Shown piece after piece: positions 32,275 to 41,576 of a stretch of 64,000 bases of DNA (position 1 is the stretch's first letter; the number at the start of each line of letters is the position of its first letter). This DNA comes from Myxococcales bacterium (GTDB lineage: Bacteria > Myxococcota > Bradymonadia > UBA7976 > UBA1532): positions 59,956-123,955 of the forward strand of contig JACKDM010000008.1 in NCBI GenBank assembly GCA_020633515.1. Direction: 5' to 3'. Made by a program: the position numbers and the translations under genes. Below the pieces are notes generated by a model. That model was given only the letters and a program-made list of their open reading frames with translations. It did not search any database and was not told the origin of the DNA.

Positions 32275-34577
32275 GCGGGGTCAGCCTTGGTCTTCGATGG
32301 GCGATCGCGGCGCAACAGCAGCGCCGGCAACAAAAAAGCGTCGGTGATCAGCGCCACGGTCAGGATGAACGCCACCAGGAGCCCGAACATGCGGTTGGGC
32401 ACGAACGACGAGAACGCGAACACCCCGAACGCCAGCACCAGCGTCACCGTCGTCGTCACCAGCGCCGGCATCGTGCGGTCGTAGATCACCGCCACCGCCT
32501 CCACCGGCGTGCGCCCGTCGCGGCGGTGCACCTCGTAGTGCGACAAGAAGTGCACCGTGTCGTCGACCGCGATCCCCAGGCAGATCCCGAAGACGACGAT
32601 CGTGCCGATGTCGAGCGCCTGCCCGAGCGCCGCGACCATCGCCGCCCCGAACAGCAGCGGGATGGCGTTGGGGATCATCGCGAGCAGCCCGAGCCGCACC
32701 GAGCGCAGCACCAGCATCATCAGCCCGCTCACCATCAACAGCGCGATCACCACCGACTGCAAGAAGGTGCTGACGACGTACGGGTTCATCTGCAACAGCA
32801 GCAGGTTCTTGCCCGTCACCGTGACATCGAGCCCCTCGGCCTTGGCGTGCGCGAGCATGTCGTCGATCTCGGGCAGCACCGTCTCCGAGTTGTGCCGCCG
32901 CCACAGCGAGGTCAGCCGGATCGCCGACTCGTCGACGGTGACCCGGTCGTTGAGGTCCATGCCCTGCGGCAGGCTCATCGTGTAGAGCAGGTACTGCTGC
33001 GCGACCGCGTCGCGGGTCTCGGGCAGCGTGTACGACGCCGGATCGTCGCCATCGAGCGAGCGGTTGGTCGCCTTGAGGAAGTCGACCACCGAGACCACGC
33101 TCGTGATGTACTCGTGCTTGCGCAGCCAGTCGGCGTAGCGGTCGACCTTGCGCAGGAACGCCGGATCCTTGATGCCGCCCTTCTCGCCGGTGTCGATGAC
33201 CATCTCCACCGCGAGCGCCCCGCCCACGTCGGTCTCGAGCCGCTGCGTCGCGACGTTGATCGGCGCGTCGTCGGCGAAGTAGGCGAAGTAGTCCGAGTCG
33301 ACCCGCAGCGAGAGCGCCACCCACACCGCCGCCGCCGTCACCGCCGCAAACCCGAGCAGGATCCAGTTCTTGCGCCGATCGAGCACCGTCGCCACCCGCG
33401 TGCCCCACCGCCACGTCCGCTGCGCGACCCGCCGCGGCGCGAGCGGCAGCAGCGCGAGCAGCGCGCCGGCGACGAGGTAGGTGATCAGCCACGCGATCAT
33501 CGTCCCGATCCCCGAGATCACGCCGAGATCGCGCACCGGGATGACGTTGGCGCCCGCGAAGCTGAAGAACCCGATCGCGGTCGTGAAGCTCGTCAGGAAC
33601 GTCGGCAGCAGGTTCGACTGCAACGCCGCGCGCACCGCCTCGACCCGGTCCACCCCCGGCGCGAAGCGCTGGTCGAAGGTCTTGAGGACGTGCACCCCCG
33701 TCGCGATCCCGATCGCGAGCAGGAACTGCGGGATCGACGCCGTCAGGTTGTTGATCGGATCGTCGAGCCAGCCCGCCGCCCCGAGCGTCGCCGCGAGCGT
33801 CGCGAGCAGCACGAAGACGATGAGCAGCACCCCGCTCGCCCGCTTGAGCGCCGCCGCGAGGCACAGGATCACCAGCCCGCCCACGATCGGCAGCAGCGTG
33901 CGCGCGTCCTCGGTCGCCGCCTCGCGGAAGCTGTAGGCGACCATCGGCGACCCGGTGATGTGGAAGCGGTGGTCGCCCTTGCCGCGGAACTCGTCGAGGA
34001 TCGCCTCGATGCCCCCGATCAGCTTGGGGAAGTCGGCGACGCTGTCGAGCTTGGGCTCGAGGCGCGCATAGACGACCGCCGTCGTCGCGCCCGGCCCGAC
34101 GAGGTAGCCGGGCACGAGCTCGTGGCTCAGCGCGACCTTCTCGCGCGCCGCGAGCACCGCCTCGTCGAGCGGCCCCTCGTCGGGGATCAGCGGCTCGACG
34201 ACGAGGTCGCCGTCTTCGTCGTGCACCCAGTTGAAGTTGGCGAGCGAGTCGACCCGGATGACCTCGGGCGCCGTCCACATGCGCTCGGTCAGCTCGCGCA
34301 GCAGCGTCGCCGACTCGACGTCGAAGATGCCCGACGGGCTGTGCACGATGACGATCGCCGACTGGTCGTTGCCGAAGCGGCGCTCGAAGGCGTCGAAGGT
34401 GCGCAAGAGCGGGTCGTCGTCGGCGAACCAGACCCGGTAGCTGAACTCGGCCCGCAGCCAGCGCACCCCGGGCACGAGCACCGCGAGCAGCAGCGCGCCG
34501 AGCAACAACGAGACGAGCGGGCGCCCGGTGATGAAGCCGACGAACGCACGCCCCGCCTTGCTGCCGGTCTCGGCCAT
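32271..34577 (-). CDS. RND/MMPL-family exporter
   Basis: A 768-residue RND-superfamily transporter of the hydrophobe/lipid (MMPL, HAE2-like) type, half the size pattern of two sets of helices. The N-terminal helix (PLVSLLLGALLLAVLVPGV) is followed by a large periplasmic loop (FRVWF-like SYRVWFADDDPLLRTFDAFERRF split by strands), five helices around residues 230-390, a second loop and a second set of helices including GICLGIAVDDTVHFLSHYE, the characteristic helix 10 acidic motif. It ends near LLLRRDRPSKTK. Together with the DUF1302-like and LolA-like genes upstream it forms a conserved set implicated in outer-membrane lipid or lipoprotein traffic. Confidence 0.88.
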   Translation of the reverse strand: MAETGSKAGRAFVGFITGRPLVSLLLGALLLAVLVPGVRWLRAEFSYRVWFADDDPLLRTFDAFERRFGNDQSAIVIVHSPSGIFDVESATLLRELTERMWTAPEVIRVDSLANFNWVHDEDGDLVVEPLIPDEGPLDEAVLAAREKVALSHELVPGYLVGPGATTAVVYARLEPKLDSVADFPKLIGGIEAILDEFRGKGDHRFHITGSPMVAYSFREAATEDARTLLPIVGGLVILCLAAALKRASGVLLIVFVLLATLAATLGAAGWLDDPINNLTASIPQFLLAIGIATGVHVLKTFDQRFAPGVDRVEAVRAALQSNLLPTFLTSFTTAIGFFSFAGANVIPVRDLGVISGIGTMIAWLITYLVAGALLALLPLAPRRVAQRTWRWGTRVATVLDRRKNWILLGFAAVTAAAVWVALSLRVDSDYFAYFADDAPINVATQRLETDVGGALAVEMVIDTGEKGGIKDPAFLRKVDRYADWLRKHEYITSVVSVVDFLKATNRSLDGDDPASYTLPETRDAVAQQYLLYTMSLPQGMDLNDRVTVDESAIRLTSLWRRHNSETVLPEIDDMLAHAKAEGLDVTVTGKNLLLLQMNPYVVSTFLQSVVIALLMVSGLMMLVLRSVRLGLLAMIPNAIPLLFGAAMVAALGQALDIGTIVVFGICLGIAVDDTVHFLSHYEVHRRDGRTPVEAVAVIYDRTMPALVTTTVTLVLAFGVFAFSSFVPNRMFGLLVAFILTVALITDAFLLPALLLRRDRPSKTKADPA

Positions 34578-34605
34578 CCGTCGTCTCCCGCGCGAGTGGT
34601 GCCCC

Positions 34606-34611
34606 GGTATA
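34606..34611 (-). promoter_or_regulatory. Putative -10 box (TATACC) for exporter gene
   Basis: On the minus strand GGGGTATACCGGGG carries TATACC about 28 bases before the exporter ATG, with a GGGAG ribosome site between. It indicates the exporter gene can be started separately from the DUF1302-like gene, from which it is separated by 90 bases. Confidence 0.35.
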
Positions 34612-34667
34612 CCCCGCCCGACGCGCGAGTCAAAGCGGCTCGCTCGGGGGCGAGATCACCGACTCGC

Positions 34668-35933
34668 TCAGAAGTATCGCGAGAGCGTGATGTTGAGCTC
34701 GTTGGCCTCGTGCCACCGCTCGAGCCCTTGCGCGATCCCCTGCTCGGGCGCGGGCGCGTGGATCATGCGCAGGTTGGCGTCGATCGACCACACATCGGAG
34801 AGCCGCCGCCGATACTGCACCGCGGCGAGCACCTCCTCGGGGTCTTCGAGGTCGACGATCAGACCCGCCTGCAAGGTGCTGCCGTCGACGTCGTTGAAGA
34901 CGTGCCGGTAGCCGAGCAGCACGTCCCGCTGGAACGGCGGCAGCTCCGGCCGCGCCGCCTGCGGGTCGTCGTAGGTCACGATCGCCTGCCCCTCGGCGAG
35001 CAGCACCCCCTCGGCGCCGCCCGCGTAGCTCCACCCGTACTCGAAGCCCACCGCGACCTGCGTCTGGTCGAGCTGCTCGCGCTGGATGAGCCGATAGCGC
35101 GGGTCGAGGTCGGGGAACCCGAACTCCCGGTGCGCCGCCTCGACCTTGATCACGAGCGCGTCGATGACCTGCTGCCACGTCCCGCCGACCTGGGTGACGA
35201 AGTGGTAGAGCAGCCGCACCCGCCCGTCGCGCAGGTCGACGAGCTGCGTCGGCTGGCTGCGATCCTGGTGCTGGATGAGGTGCAGCGAGATGTCGGCGTC
35301 CCCGATCGTCTGGCTGAGCTGCACCGCCCACTGGTGCTCGACGACCCCGTCCCCGATCTGCCGGTCGCGCCCCGCCCACAGCGCCGGGCCGACGCGGGCG
35401 TCGTCGGGCAGCGGCGAGAGCCGCGACGAGGGCGAGGGCAGCCGCGGCGTCACCCGGAACGGCAGGTAGTACGCCGAGAGGCTCCCGGCGAGGAGCCGCA
35501 CCCGCAGCTCGACCATCGGCTCGCCGAGCTTGTCGGGGTTCTCGATGCGGCTGTCGTAGTTGCGGCTGTTGAGCACGTCGGCCGGGTGGAACGCCTCGGT
35601 CGCCGTCCAGTTGAGGAGCTGGTAGCCCACCCGCAGCCGCACCGGGTTCATCTGCCAGCCGACGAACGCCTCCTCGACGACCGCGACCGCGCGCGTCTCG
35701 TCGAGCATGTCGGCCCGCGCGAACAACCGGAGCTGCTCCTCGAACGGCCGCGGCTTGTGCGACGCTTCGAGCCGCGCCGCGAGCCCGAAGCCGTAATCCT
35801 CGGTGCGATCGTCCCCGTCGGGCGTGAACGCCCGCGCCTCGATGCCCACCTGCCCCTGCGACTTCACCGGCTTCGCCGCCGCCGGGGCGGCCACGAGGCA
35901 CCCCAGCAGCGCACAACGCCACCCGCTCAGCAT
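34668..35933 (-). CDS. DUF1302-like outer-membrane barrel protein
   Basis: A 421-residue exported protein. A signal peptide (MLSGWRCALLGCLVAAPAAA) is followed by alternating amphipathic strands and loops, ending in the outer-membrane signature NITLSRYF (terminal Phe). Internal segments such as RVGYQLLNWTATEAFHPADV and DVLLGYRHVFNDVDGSTLQAG fit the DUF1302/porin-like family that accompanies LolA-like and RND genes. GAGGAG precedes the ATG. It lies between the exporter and the LolA-like gene on the same strand, so it is the likely outer-membrane component of that set. Confidence 0.82.
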   Translation of the reverse strand: MLSGWRCALLGCLVAAPAAAKPVKSQGQVGIEARAFTPDGDDRTEDYGFGLAARLEASHKPRPFEEQLRLFARADMLDETRAVAVVEEAFVGWQMNPVRLRVGYQLLNWTATEAFHPADVLNSRNYDSRIENPDKLGEPMVELRVRLLAGSLSAYYLPFRVTPRLPSPSSRLSPLPDDARVGPALWAGRDRQIGDGVVEHQWAVQLSQTIGDADISLHLIQHQDRSQPTQLVDLRDGRVRLLYHFVTQVGGTWQQVIDALVIKVEAAHREFGFPDLDPRYRLIQREQLDQTQVAVGFEYGWSYAGGAEGVLLAEGQAIVTYDDPQAARPELPPFQRDVLLGYRHVFNDVDGSTLQAGLIVDLEDPEEVLAAVQYRRRLSDVWSIDANLRMIHAPAPEQGIAQGLERWHEANELNITLSRYF

Positions 35934-36097
35934 GTCAGCTCCTCGCGCACAGCTTCTCCTTGCCGTGCTCATCCGGCCGCCCTGCGGGCGGGATCTCCGC
36001 AGCGTCGTCGGGCAGGGCCCTCCTCCTCGCTCCGACCCGTCCGGCTCTGGCCGGACGGCCTCCTTGCGCTCGGCGTCTCCTGGGCTCGGCTCCCGGC

Positions 36098-36880
36098 TCA
36101 ATCTTCGAGCGCCTCCCGATCGAAGTCGTCGGGGTCGAAGTCGACGCCCATCGTGCGCGAACTCCACGTCAACTGCGACTTCTTGCCGGTCTGGTGGTTG
36201 ACCATCTCCAGCGACTTCGGCCGCCACCACTTGCCGTGCTGCTCGAACGCCGTCGCGGTCATCGTCTTGAGGCGCTCGCCCTTGCGGTCGTAGTAGTCGA
36301 TCTTCACCGGCTGCTGATGGCCCTTGTCCATCCACACCACCTGCTTCGAGTAGCCCGAGCCCCGATCGACCGGGGTGCGGGTCAGGACCCACGCCGGCCG
36401 TCCCTCGATCGCCTCTTCGCCGTCGAGCCGCCAGGTGTACTTCGCCGGCTCCTGGCTGCCGAGGTCCTCGAACGCGAACTCGCTGCCCATGAAGGCGCCC
36501 GACTTGTTGCGCGAGCTGATCCGCTTCACCCGCTGCATCGCCGGCAGGTAGAGCCACTGGTCGTCGTCGTCCTTCTTGTGCGACCAGGTCAACAGCCGGG
36601 TGCCCTTGACGTCGGCGGGCCATTCGAAGGTGAGCAGCGAGCGGTCGCCGTCGCCCTTCATCTCGAGCGTCTGGATGCCGAGCTTGCGCACGACCCGGTC
36701 GCCCTGCGCGTTGATGAGCACCATCTCGACGGCGGCCTTCTCGCCGCCGAAGCCGGCGTTGGCCGCGTCGGCGGCGACCGCGATCGCGAGCCCCTTCTCC
36801 TCGGGCGTCTCGGCGTGGGCGGCGAGCGGGGCGGTGGCGGCGAGCGCGGCGAAGGCGAGCAGGCGGGTGATGCGGCTCAT
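36098..36880 (-). CDS. Outer membrane lipoprotein-sorting (LolA-like) protein
   Basis: A 260-residue periplasmic protein. The signal peptide is MSRITRLLAFAALAATAPLAAHA. The body has the LolA-like fold pattern used by 'outer membrane lipoprotein-sorting' proteins: VEMVLINAQGDRVVRKL, LLTFEWPADVKGTRLLTW, DQWLYLPAMQRVKRIS and FMGSEFAFEDL, ending DFDPDDFDREALED. These proteins are thought to carry acyl chains or lipoproteins between RND exporters and the outer membrane. GAGAGG lies before the ATG (MSRITR); a Met 24 codons upstream lacks one. It is the first gene of the exporter set. Confidence 0.87.
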   Translation of the reverse strand: MSRITRLLAFAALAATAPLAAHAETPEEKGLAIAVAADAANAGFGGEKAAVEMVLINAQGDRVVRKLGIQTLEMKGDGDRSLLTFEWPADVKGTRLLTWSHKKDDDDQWLYLPAMQRVKRISSRNKSGAFMGSEFAFEDLGSQEPAKYTWRLDGEEAIEGRPAWVLTRTPVDRGSGYSKQVVWMDKGHQQPVKIDYYDRKGERLKTMTATAFEQHGKWWRPKSLEMVNHQTGKKSQLTWSSRTMGVDFDPDDFDREALED

Positions 36881-37086
36881 GGCGACCTCTCGGGGCGGGC
36901 CCCGCGGCGGGGCGTCGGCGGTCAGCGTGGATGGCCGGCGAGAACGCGTCAAGGGGTGCCGTCTTCAACGCGCTCCGTATCGAATGTCACACCCTGGCCC
37001 AGCGAGCACGGGCGAGGTGGAGCGATGATCGAAACCCTTGTGGGATCACGTATCCAGCGTGACCGTGACACAGTGGGATCCGCGGT

Positions 37087-37160
37087 TGGCACAGTCGCGC
37101 ACGGTTGGCACGGATCGCACTGTGCACAACCTGGCACACTCGGGCGCGTCAGCGTGGCAC
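37087..37160 (+). repeat. Cluster of four TGGCAC direct repeats
   Basis: TGGCAC occurs at 37087, 37106, 37132 and 37155, with a fifth copy forming the -24 element at 37222. The four upstream copies are followed by GC doublets at the wrong distance for sigma-54. They may be activator sites, decoy -24 elements or alternative promoters. Confidence 0.55.
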
Positions 37161-37221
37161 ACCGGGCGATGATCCGTGGTGACAGGCGGATCCTCCGCGC
37201 AACACCGGCATCGCAATGAGC

Positions 37222-37237
37222 TTGGCACGGCCGTCGC
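37222..37237 (+). promoter_or_regulatory. Sigma-54 (-24/-12) promoter
   Basis: TGGCACGGCCGTCGCA matches the sigma-54 consensus TGGCACG-N4-TTGCA at all but one position, with the GG and GC doublets exactly ten bases apart. It lies 46 bases upstream of the acyl carrier protein ATG, leaving a leader that contains GAGGAGAG. It predicts expression dependent on an enhancer-binding protein. Confidence 0.6.
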
Positions 37238-37283
37238 ATAGACGATCCTGCGGCAACGCGCAGAGAGCACCGAGGAGAGACCC

Positions 37284-37561
37284 ATGAGCCGCACGACCCA
37301 CGACATCGAGAGCCTGCTGATGGCGGAGATCGCCGAGACCTGCCCCGGCTCGGCTCGCAGCTCCACGTCGACGCGTCGCTGACCGGCGACCTCGGCCTCG
37401 ACAGCCTCTGCCTGACCGCGCTCTTCGGCATGGTCAAGCGCGAGATCGGGCAGGTCGAGCTCTCGGGCTGGTTCATCCGCGCGAGCAACGCGGGCGCCGA
37501 CACCATCGCGAGCCTCGCGAGCTACCTCGCCGACCAGACCGCCGAGCGCCGCGCCGCCTGA
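37284..37561 (+). pseudogene. Acyl carrier protein, one-base frameshift as assembled
   Basis: A small acyl/peptidyl carrier protein. It opens MSRTTHDIESLLMAEIAETC after a strong GAGGAGAG site, then the frame breaks near 37345. Adding one base to the CCCC run restores QLHVDASLTGDLGLDSLCL, whose DLGLDSL holds the Ser that receives 4'-phosphopantetheine, and a C-terminal helix ending QTAERRAA. The restored protein is about 92 residues, normal for the family. It stands alone, without ketosynthase or adenylation genes beside it, and is preceded by a sigma-54 promoter, so it may serve a developmentally regulated lipid or metabolite pathway. The break is probably a sequencing error. Confidence 0.75.
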
Positions 37562-37563
37562 TC

Positions 37564-37578
37564 GCCCGCCTCGCGGGC
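37564..37578 (+). terminator. GC hairpin after acyl carrier protein gene
   Basis: GCCCGC-CTC-GCGGGC forms a perfect six-pair stem directly after the stop codon. There is no T-tract, so termination is uncertain; it could equally stabilise the transcript end between two convergent genes. Confidence 0.25.
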
Positions 37579-37664
37579 CTCGCCCCGCGCCCGCCGCGTA
37601 CCGCGCGTTGCCCCGTAACGGTACACGGCCCCGCCCCCTGCCCCATCCTGCCCCCGACGCGCTG

Positions 37665-39132
37665 TCAACCCTCCCGCCGCACCGCCGAGCGATAGAACTC
37701 GACGAGGTCGCGCCGCATCTGCGCGAGCGAGGGCGGGTGGAAGTACATCATGTGCCCGGCCGGGTACCACCGCAGCGCCACGTTGTCCGCGCAGCAGCGC
37801 GTCGACGCCGAGGTGGTCGGCGGTGTACTCGGCGGCGAAGAAGGGGGGTCGCGAGGTCGTAGAGCCCGTTGAGGATCACGACCCGCAGGTGCGGGTTGGC
37901 GATGAGCGCCCGCCGGAGGTCGTCGGCGACGTTGGGCGGCCCCATCCGGCTCTTGTCGGCCCAGACCCACGCCTGGTTGACCCGCATCGAGAGCACCTCG
38001 TAGCCCTCGTCGGCCTCGTAGCACAAGACCCGCCGCAGGTAGTCGTTGATGAGCGCCGAGAAGGGGCCCGAGCGGGGCGTCGTAGCTCGGGTCGCGCTGC
38101 ATCATGCGGGCGTCGGGGTCGAGGTCGGGGCCGACGTAGCGGCTGTCGAGGCGGCCGACGGTGTGGCCGGGGCGGCCGAGCACGGTCTTGGCGAAGCGCA
38201 GGTACTCGATGCGCAGGTCGAGGCGGAGGATCTCGGCGGCGTCGAGGCCGGTGTAGCGGGCGAGGCGGGCGGCGATCGCGTCGCGGCGGGCGGGCTCGAG
38301 CGCGGCGCCGCGCAACAGCGCCGGGGCGTATTCGTCGATCGCGAACGCGCGCACCTCGGCGAGGAAGGCGTCGAGGTCCTCGGCTTGTCGGGGAGCCGGT
38401 CGTGGTACCACGCGGTCGCGGCGTAGCTGGGCAGGTAGAGGATGTAGGGCAGCTCGTTGCCGACGTCGAAGACGAAGGTCTGGAAGTTGAGCGCGAGGCT
38501 GAGGAGCACGAGGCCGTTGAGCACGATCCCGCGCTCTTGCAGGACGCGGGCGAGCGCGGCGGCGCGGGTGGTGCCGTAGCTCTCGCCGGCGAGGAAGCGG
38601 GGCGAGTTCCAGCGGTGGTTCTTGCTGAGGTAGCGCCAGATGAACTCGGCGACGGCGTCGACATCGCCGGCGATGCTGAAGAAGGCCTCGCTTTGTCGCG
38701 GGCGTGGGGGCGGCTGAAGCCGGTGTCGACGGGGTCGATGAAGACGAGGTCGCTCTGGTCGAGGAGCCCGAAGGCGTTGTCGACGAGGCGGTACGGCGGC
38801 GGGTGGGGCACGGCGGTGTCGGGCATGTCGACCCGCCGGGGGCCGAGCGCGCCGAGCTGCAACCAGACCGATGACGAGCCGGGGCCGCCGTTGAACGCGA
38901 AGGTGAGCGGGCGGGTGGACGGGTCGCGGGCGCCGTCGAGGGTGAAGGCGACGTAGAACAGCCGCGCGCGCGCTCGCCGGCGTCGTCGCGCAGGTGCAGG
39001 GTGCCGGCGGTGGCGGTGTAGGCGTAGGTGACGCCGTCGATGACGGTGCGGTGGCGGGTGACGACCGCGTCCTCGGTCGGCAGGGCCGGGTTCTTGTCGG
39101 GGGCTTCGGTGGGGCTTTCTCTCGCCGCTCAT
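37665..39132 (-). pseudogene. S10 family serine carboxypeptidase, multiple frameshifts
   Basis: The gene can be followed across all three frames with about six breaks (near 39115, 38975, 38695, 38390, 38070 and 37835). Pieced together it gives an S10 peptidase of about 480-490 residues: FAFNGGPGSSSVWLQLGALG, catalytic Ser in FLAGESYGTT, catalytic Asp in LNGLYDLATP and His in YPAGHMMYFHPP. Breaks fall in short runs, e.g. GACAAAGCG needs one more A and GACAAGCCG one more G, while others have an extra base. The ATG follows GGAGAGGA. S10 enzymes remove C-terminal amino acids at acid pH. No signal peptide is obvious. Mixed one-base indels suggest sequencing error. Confidence 0.72.
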
Positions 39133-39338
39133 TCGTCCTCTCCCCGTCGCTCGCTGGGCCGTGTTCGATCGCGCCGCCGCCCTGCGGGCGGAGCGGCAGC
39201 ATGGCACGATCGCGGCCGGCTCAAAAGCCGGTCGCCGTGCGCGGCGCGATCGGAGCACGACTTGCATCGCCCGCGCGTCGCCGGGTGCGACCCCCGGCGC
39301 CGTCGACATCCGAACGCTACCCACTCGAAGGAGCGCCC

Positions 39339-40618
39339 ATGCAGACGCACCGCCTCGCCTTGACCCTCGCCGCTTCGGCCAGCCTCGCCTGGGGCTGCGT
39401 ACCCGCCGACGGCGGGGGCGACGATCCGGTGATCATCCTCGACGACGCCAGGGCCCCGGCAGCGACGGGGCCACCCCCGATCCCCGAGCCCACCCCCGAT
39501 CCCACCCGACATGATGGTCGAGCCCGCGCCCGACATGATGATCCCCGAAGCCGACGAGCACGACCCGACCGGGGGCCCGGTGCTCGGCAACGGTCGGCAC
39601 ACCGCCGACGCGGTCGTCATCGACGTCATCGCGACGGCCGCCGACGGGCTCGATGTGCCGCGTGACCTCGACTTCAACCCGTGGGCGGCGGCGCCCGAGC
39701 TGTGGATCGTCAACCGGGCCGATGACTCGACGACGACGATCTTCGACCCGGGCACGCCCGATCAGATGGCGATCCACCTCATCGACCCGTACGCGCTGCA
39801 CTTCATGGAGGAGGTCTCGTCGATCGACTTCGGGCAGGAGGGCACCTTCGGGACGTGCCAGGAGTCGCGCAACACCTACAACGGGCAGGGTCAGCCCAAC
39901 GACTTCATGGGCCCGACGCTGTGGCCGTCGGACATGAACGTCTACGCGCGCAGCAACCCCGAGGCGGTCGCGTTCCTCGGCTTCGATCCTCGGCTCGCAC
40001 CTCGACATGCAGCACCAGTCGCCGCTGTGCATGGGGATCGCGTGGCAGAGCGAGACAACGTCTACTGGGTCTTCGAGGGGCATGACCGGCTCGATCGCGC
40101 GCAACGACTTCCGTGAGGATCACGGGCCGGGCTTCGACGATCACTCCGACGGCGTGGTGATGCGCTACGGGCTGCGTGAGGTGGCGCGGGTCGCCGATGT
40201 GCCGAGCCACCTCGTCTTCGACCACGACAGCCGGCAGCTCTACATCGCCGACACCGGCAACGCGCGGGTCGCGCGCCTCGACACGAGCCTGGGCCAGCCG
40301 GGGCGGCGCCTGCCGGTGATCGAGCCGGGCACGGCGCTGTATCTGGCGCAGGGGCCGATCCGATCGCGACGGTCTTCGCGCACGAGGAGCTGCTGCGGCC
40401 GAGCGGGCTCGCGCAGGACGGGTCGACGCTCTTCGTGGGCGACAACGCGACGGGGCGGATCTGGGGCGGTGGGGCTCGACGGGGAGGTGATCGACTACCT
40501 CGACACCGGGCTGCCCGAGGGCGCGCTGATGGGGATCGAGATCGGCCCCGAGGGCGCGCTGTGGGTGGTGGACGCGGTGGACGATCGGCTGCTGCGGATC
40601 ACGCCGAAGCCGGAGTGA
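39339..40618 (+). pseudogene. NHL/beta-propeller-like lipoprotein, multiple frameshifts
   Basis: It starts with AAGGAG and a lipoprotein signal (MQTHRLALTLAASASLAWGC). The reading frame changes near 39505, 39995, 40060 and 40370 at least. Pieces in order include DADAVVIDV-like VVIDVIATAADGLDVPRDL, DFNPWAAAPELWIVNRAD, ARNDFREDHGPGF, ADVPSHLVFDHDSRQLYIAD with TGNARVARLD, and EVIDYLDTGLPEG followed by GIEIGPEGALWVVDAVDD. The last segments are NHL/SMP-30-like propeller blades. The restored protein is about 425 residues, secreted and probably surface bound. Function is unknown. It lies in the indel-rich part of the window. Confidence 0.62.
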
Positions 40619-40634
40619 GCCGGGGCGGGCGGCT

Positions 40635-41568
40635 TCAGTACGGGTAGTACCCCGCCGTCATCGGCCTCGCTGCCGCCGTCCTCCGCGTCGGCGGCGGCCT
40701 TGGCCTGCTCGCGGGCGACGGTGAGCGCGGCGGCGGCGCCGGCGACGACGAGGGTGAGGCCGACGGCGGCGAAGACGCCCTTGCGGCCGCGGACGCGGGC
40801 GCGGCGAGCGCGCCGAGCGGGGCGACGAGCAGGAGGCCGGCGACGGCGCGGGGCAGCTCGACGAAGTGGTGGGCGTGCACGAGCCCGGCGACGAGCGCGG
40901 CGGCGGCGACGGCGACGGCGCCGTGTCTGGCGCGCAGCGCGGGCCAGCGCCAGCCGGCGAGGCCGACGACGCCGGTGACGGCGGCGACGGCGCCCATGGT
41001 CTGGCGCCATGCGCACGCTGCCGCTGAGCGCGGTCGCGAGCGCGCCGAGGGCGAGCGCGAGCGCGAGCGGGCCGAGGACGACGGGCGCGGGGCGGTCGCT
41101 CGCCCGGCGGCGCCGTCGAGCGCGAACCACACCAGCGCGCCGGCGAGCGCGGCGTCGGCGATGAACGCGGTCGCGAGCGGCTCGGCGGCGCCGCCGGTCC
41201 ACAGCGCGGCGAGCGCGCCGGCGAGGCGGGCGGTGACGACGACGAACGCGGTGACGGCGAGCGCGACGGCGGCGACGGCGAGGCCGCGCCGGGCGCGAAG
41301 CGGTCGAGCGCGAGCACCGGCGAGGCCGCCGATCAGCGGGCCGTAGAGCAGCCAGCCGTCGGCGGTCGCGAGCGAGAGGGCGGCGGTGCCGCCGATGCCG
41401 GCGTGGGCGGCGACGAGGCCGGCGACGAGCGCGAGCGCGACGAGCGCGGGCTGGTCGTCGGCGGGGGCGGAGGCGGCGGCCGATGGCGAGGACCGCCACC
41501 GCGGCGCCCACCGGCAGGACCACGGTGTAGAGGAGCCCTGCGAGCTGCACCCGGGTGGCGGGGTCCAT
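40635..41568 (-). pseudogene. Polytopic membrane protein, multiple frameshifts
   Basis: Starts MDPATRVQLAGLLYTVVLPVG and continues through at least four frame changes. Recoverable pieces are all hydrophobic: ALVALALVAGLVAAHAGIG, GWLLYGPLIGGLAG, VALAVTAFVVVTARLAG, ALVWFALDGAAG, TMGAVAAVTGVVGLAGW, AGLVHAHHFVELPRAVAG and GVFAAVGLTLVVAGAAAAL, with a soluble tail ending DDGGYYPY. Restored length is near 310 residues with about eight helices. No family is recognised; the HAHHF stretch could bind metal or haem. Its start lies 8 bases after the YceI stop, so the two are probably co-transcribed. Confidence 0.55.
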
Positions 41569-41576
41569 CGGCTACC

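Larger units (their letters stand above)
36881..37283. other. Intergenic regulatory region, no gene
   Basis: About 400 bases between divergent genes. It is noticeably less GC-biased from about 36960 on. Short open frames exist on both strands but have no ribosome site and atypical codons. It holds five TGGCAC boxes (37087, 37106, 37132, 37155, 37222) and a sigma-54 type promoter, so it is read as the control region of the acyl carrier protein gene. Confidence 0.6.

Noticed and set aside
37087..37160. Each TGGCAC box as a separate sigma-54 promoter
   Set aside because: The -12 GC doublet is at seven to nine rather than ten bases from the GG, so only the copy at 37222 meets the spacing rule.
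36949..37506. A 185-codon minus-strand frame across the sigma-54 region
   Set aside because: No ribosome site, Ser/Arg/Pro-rich product, and it crosses both the promoter and the acyl carrier protein gene.
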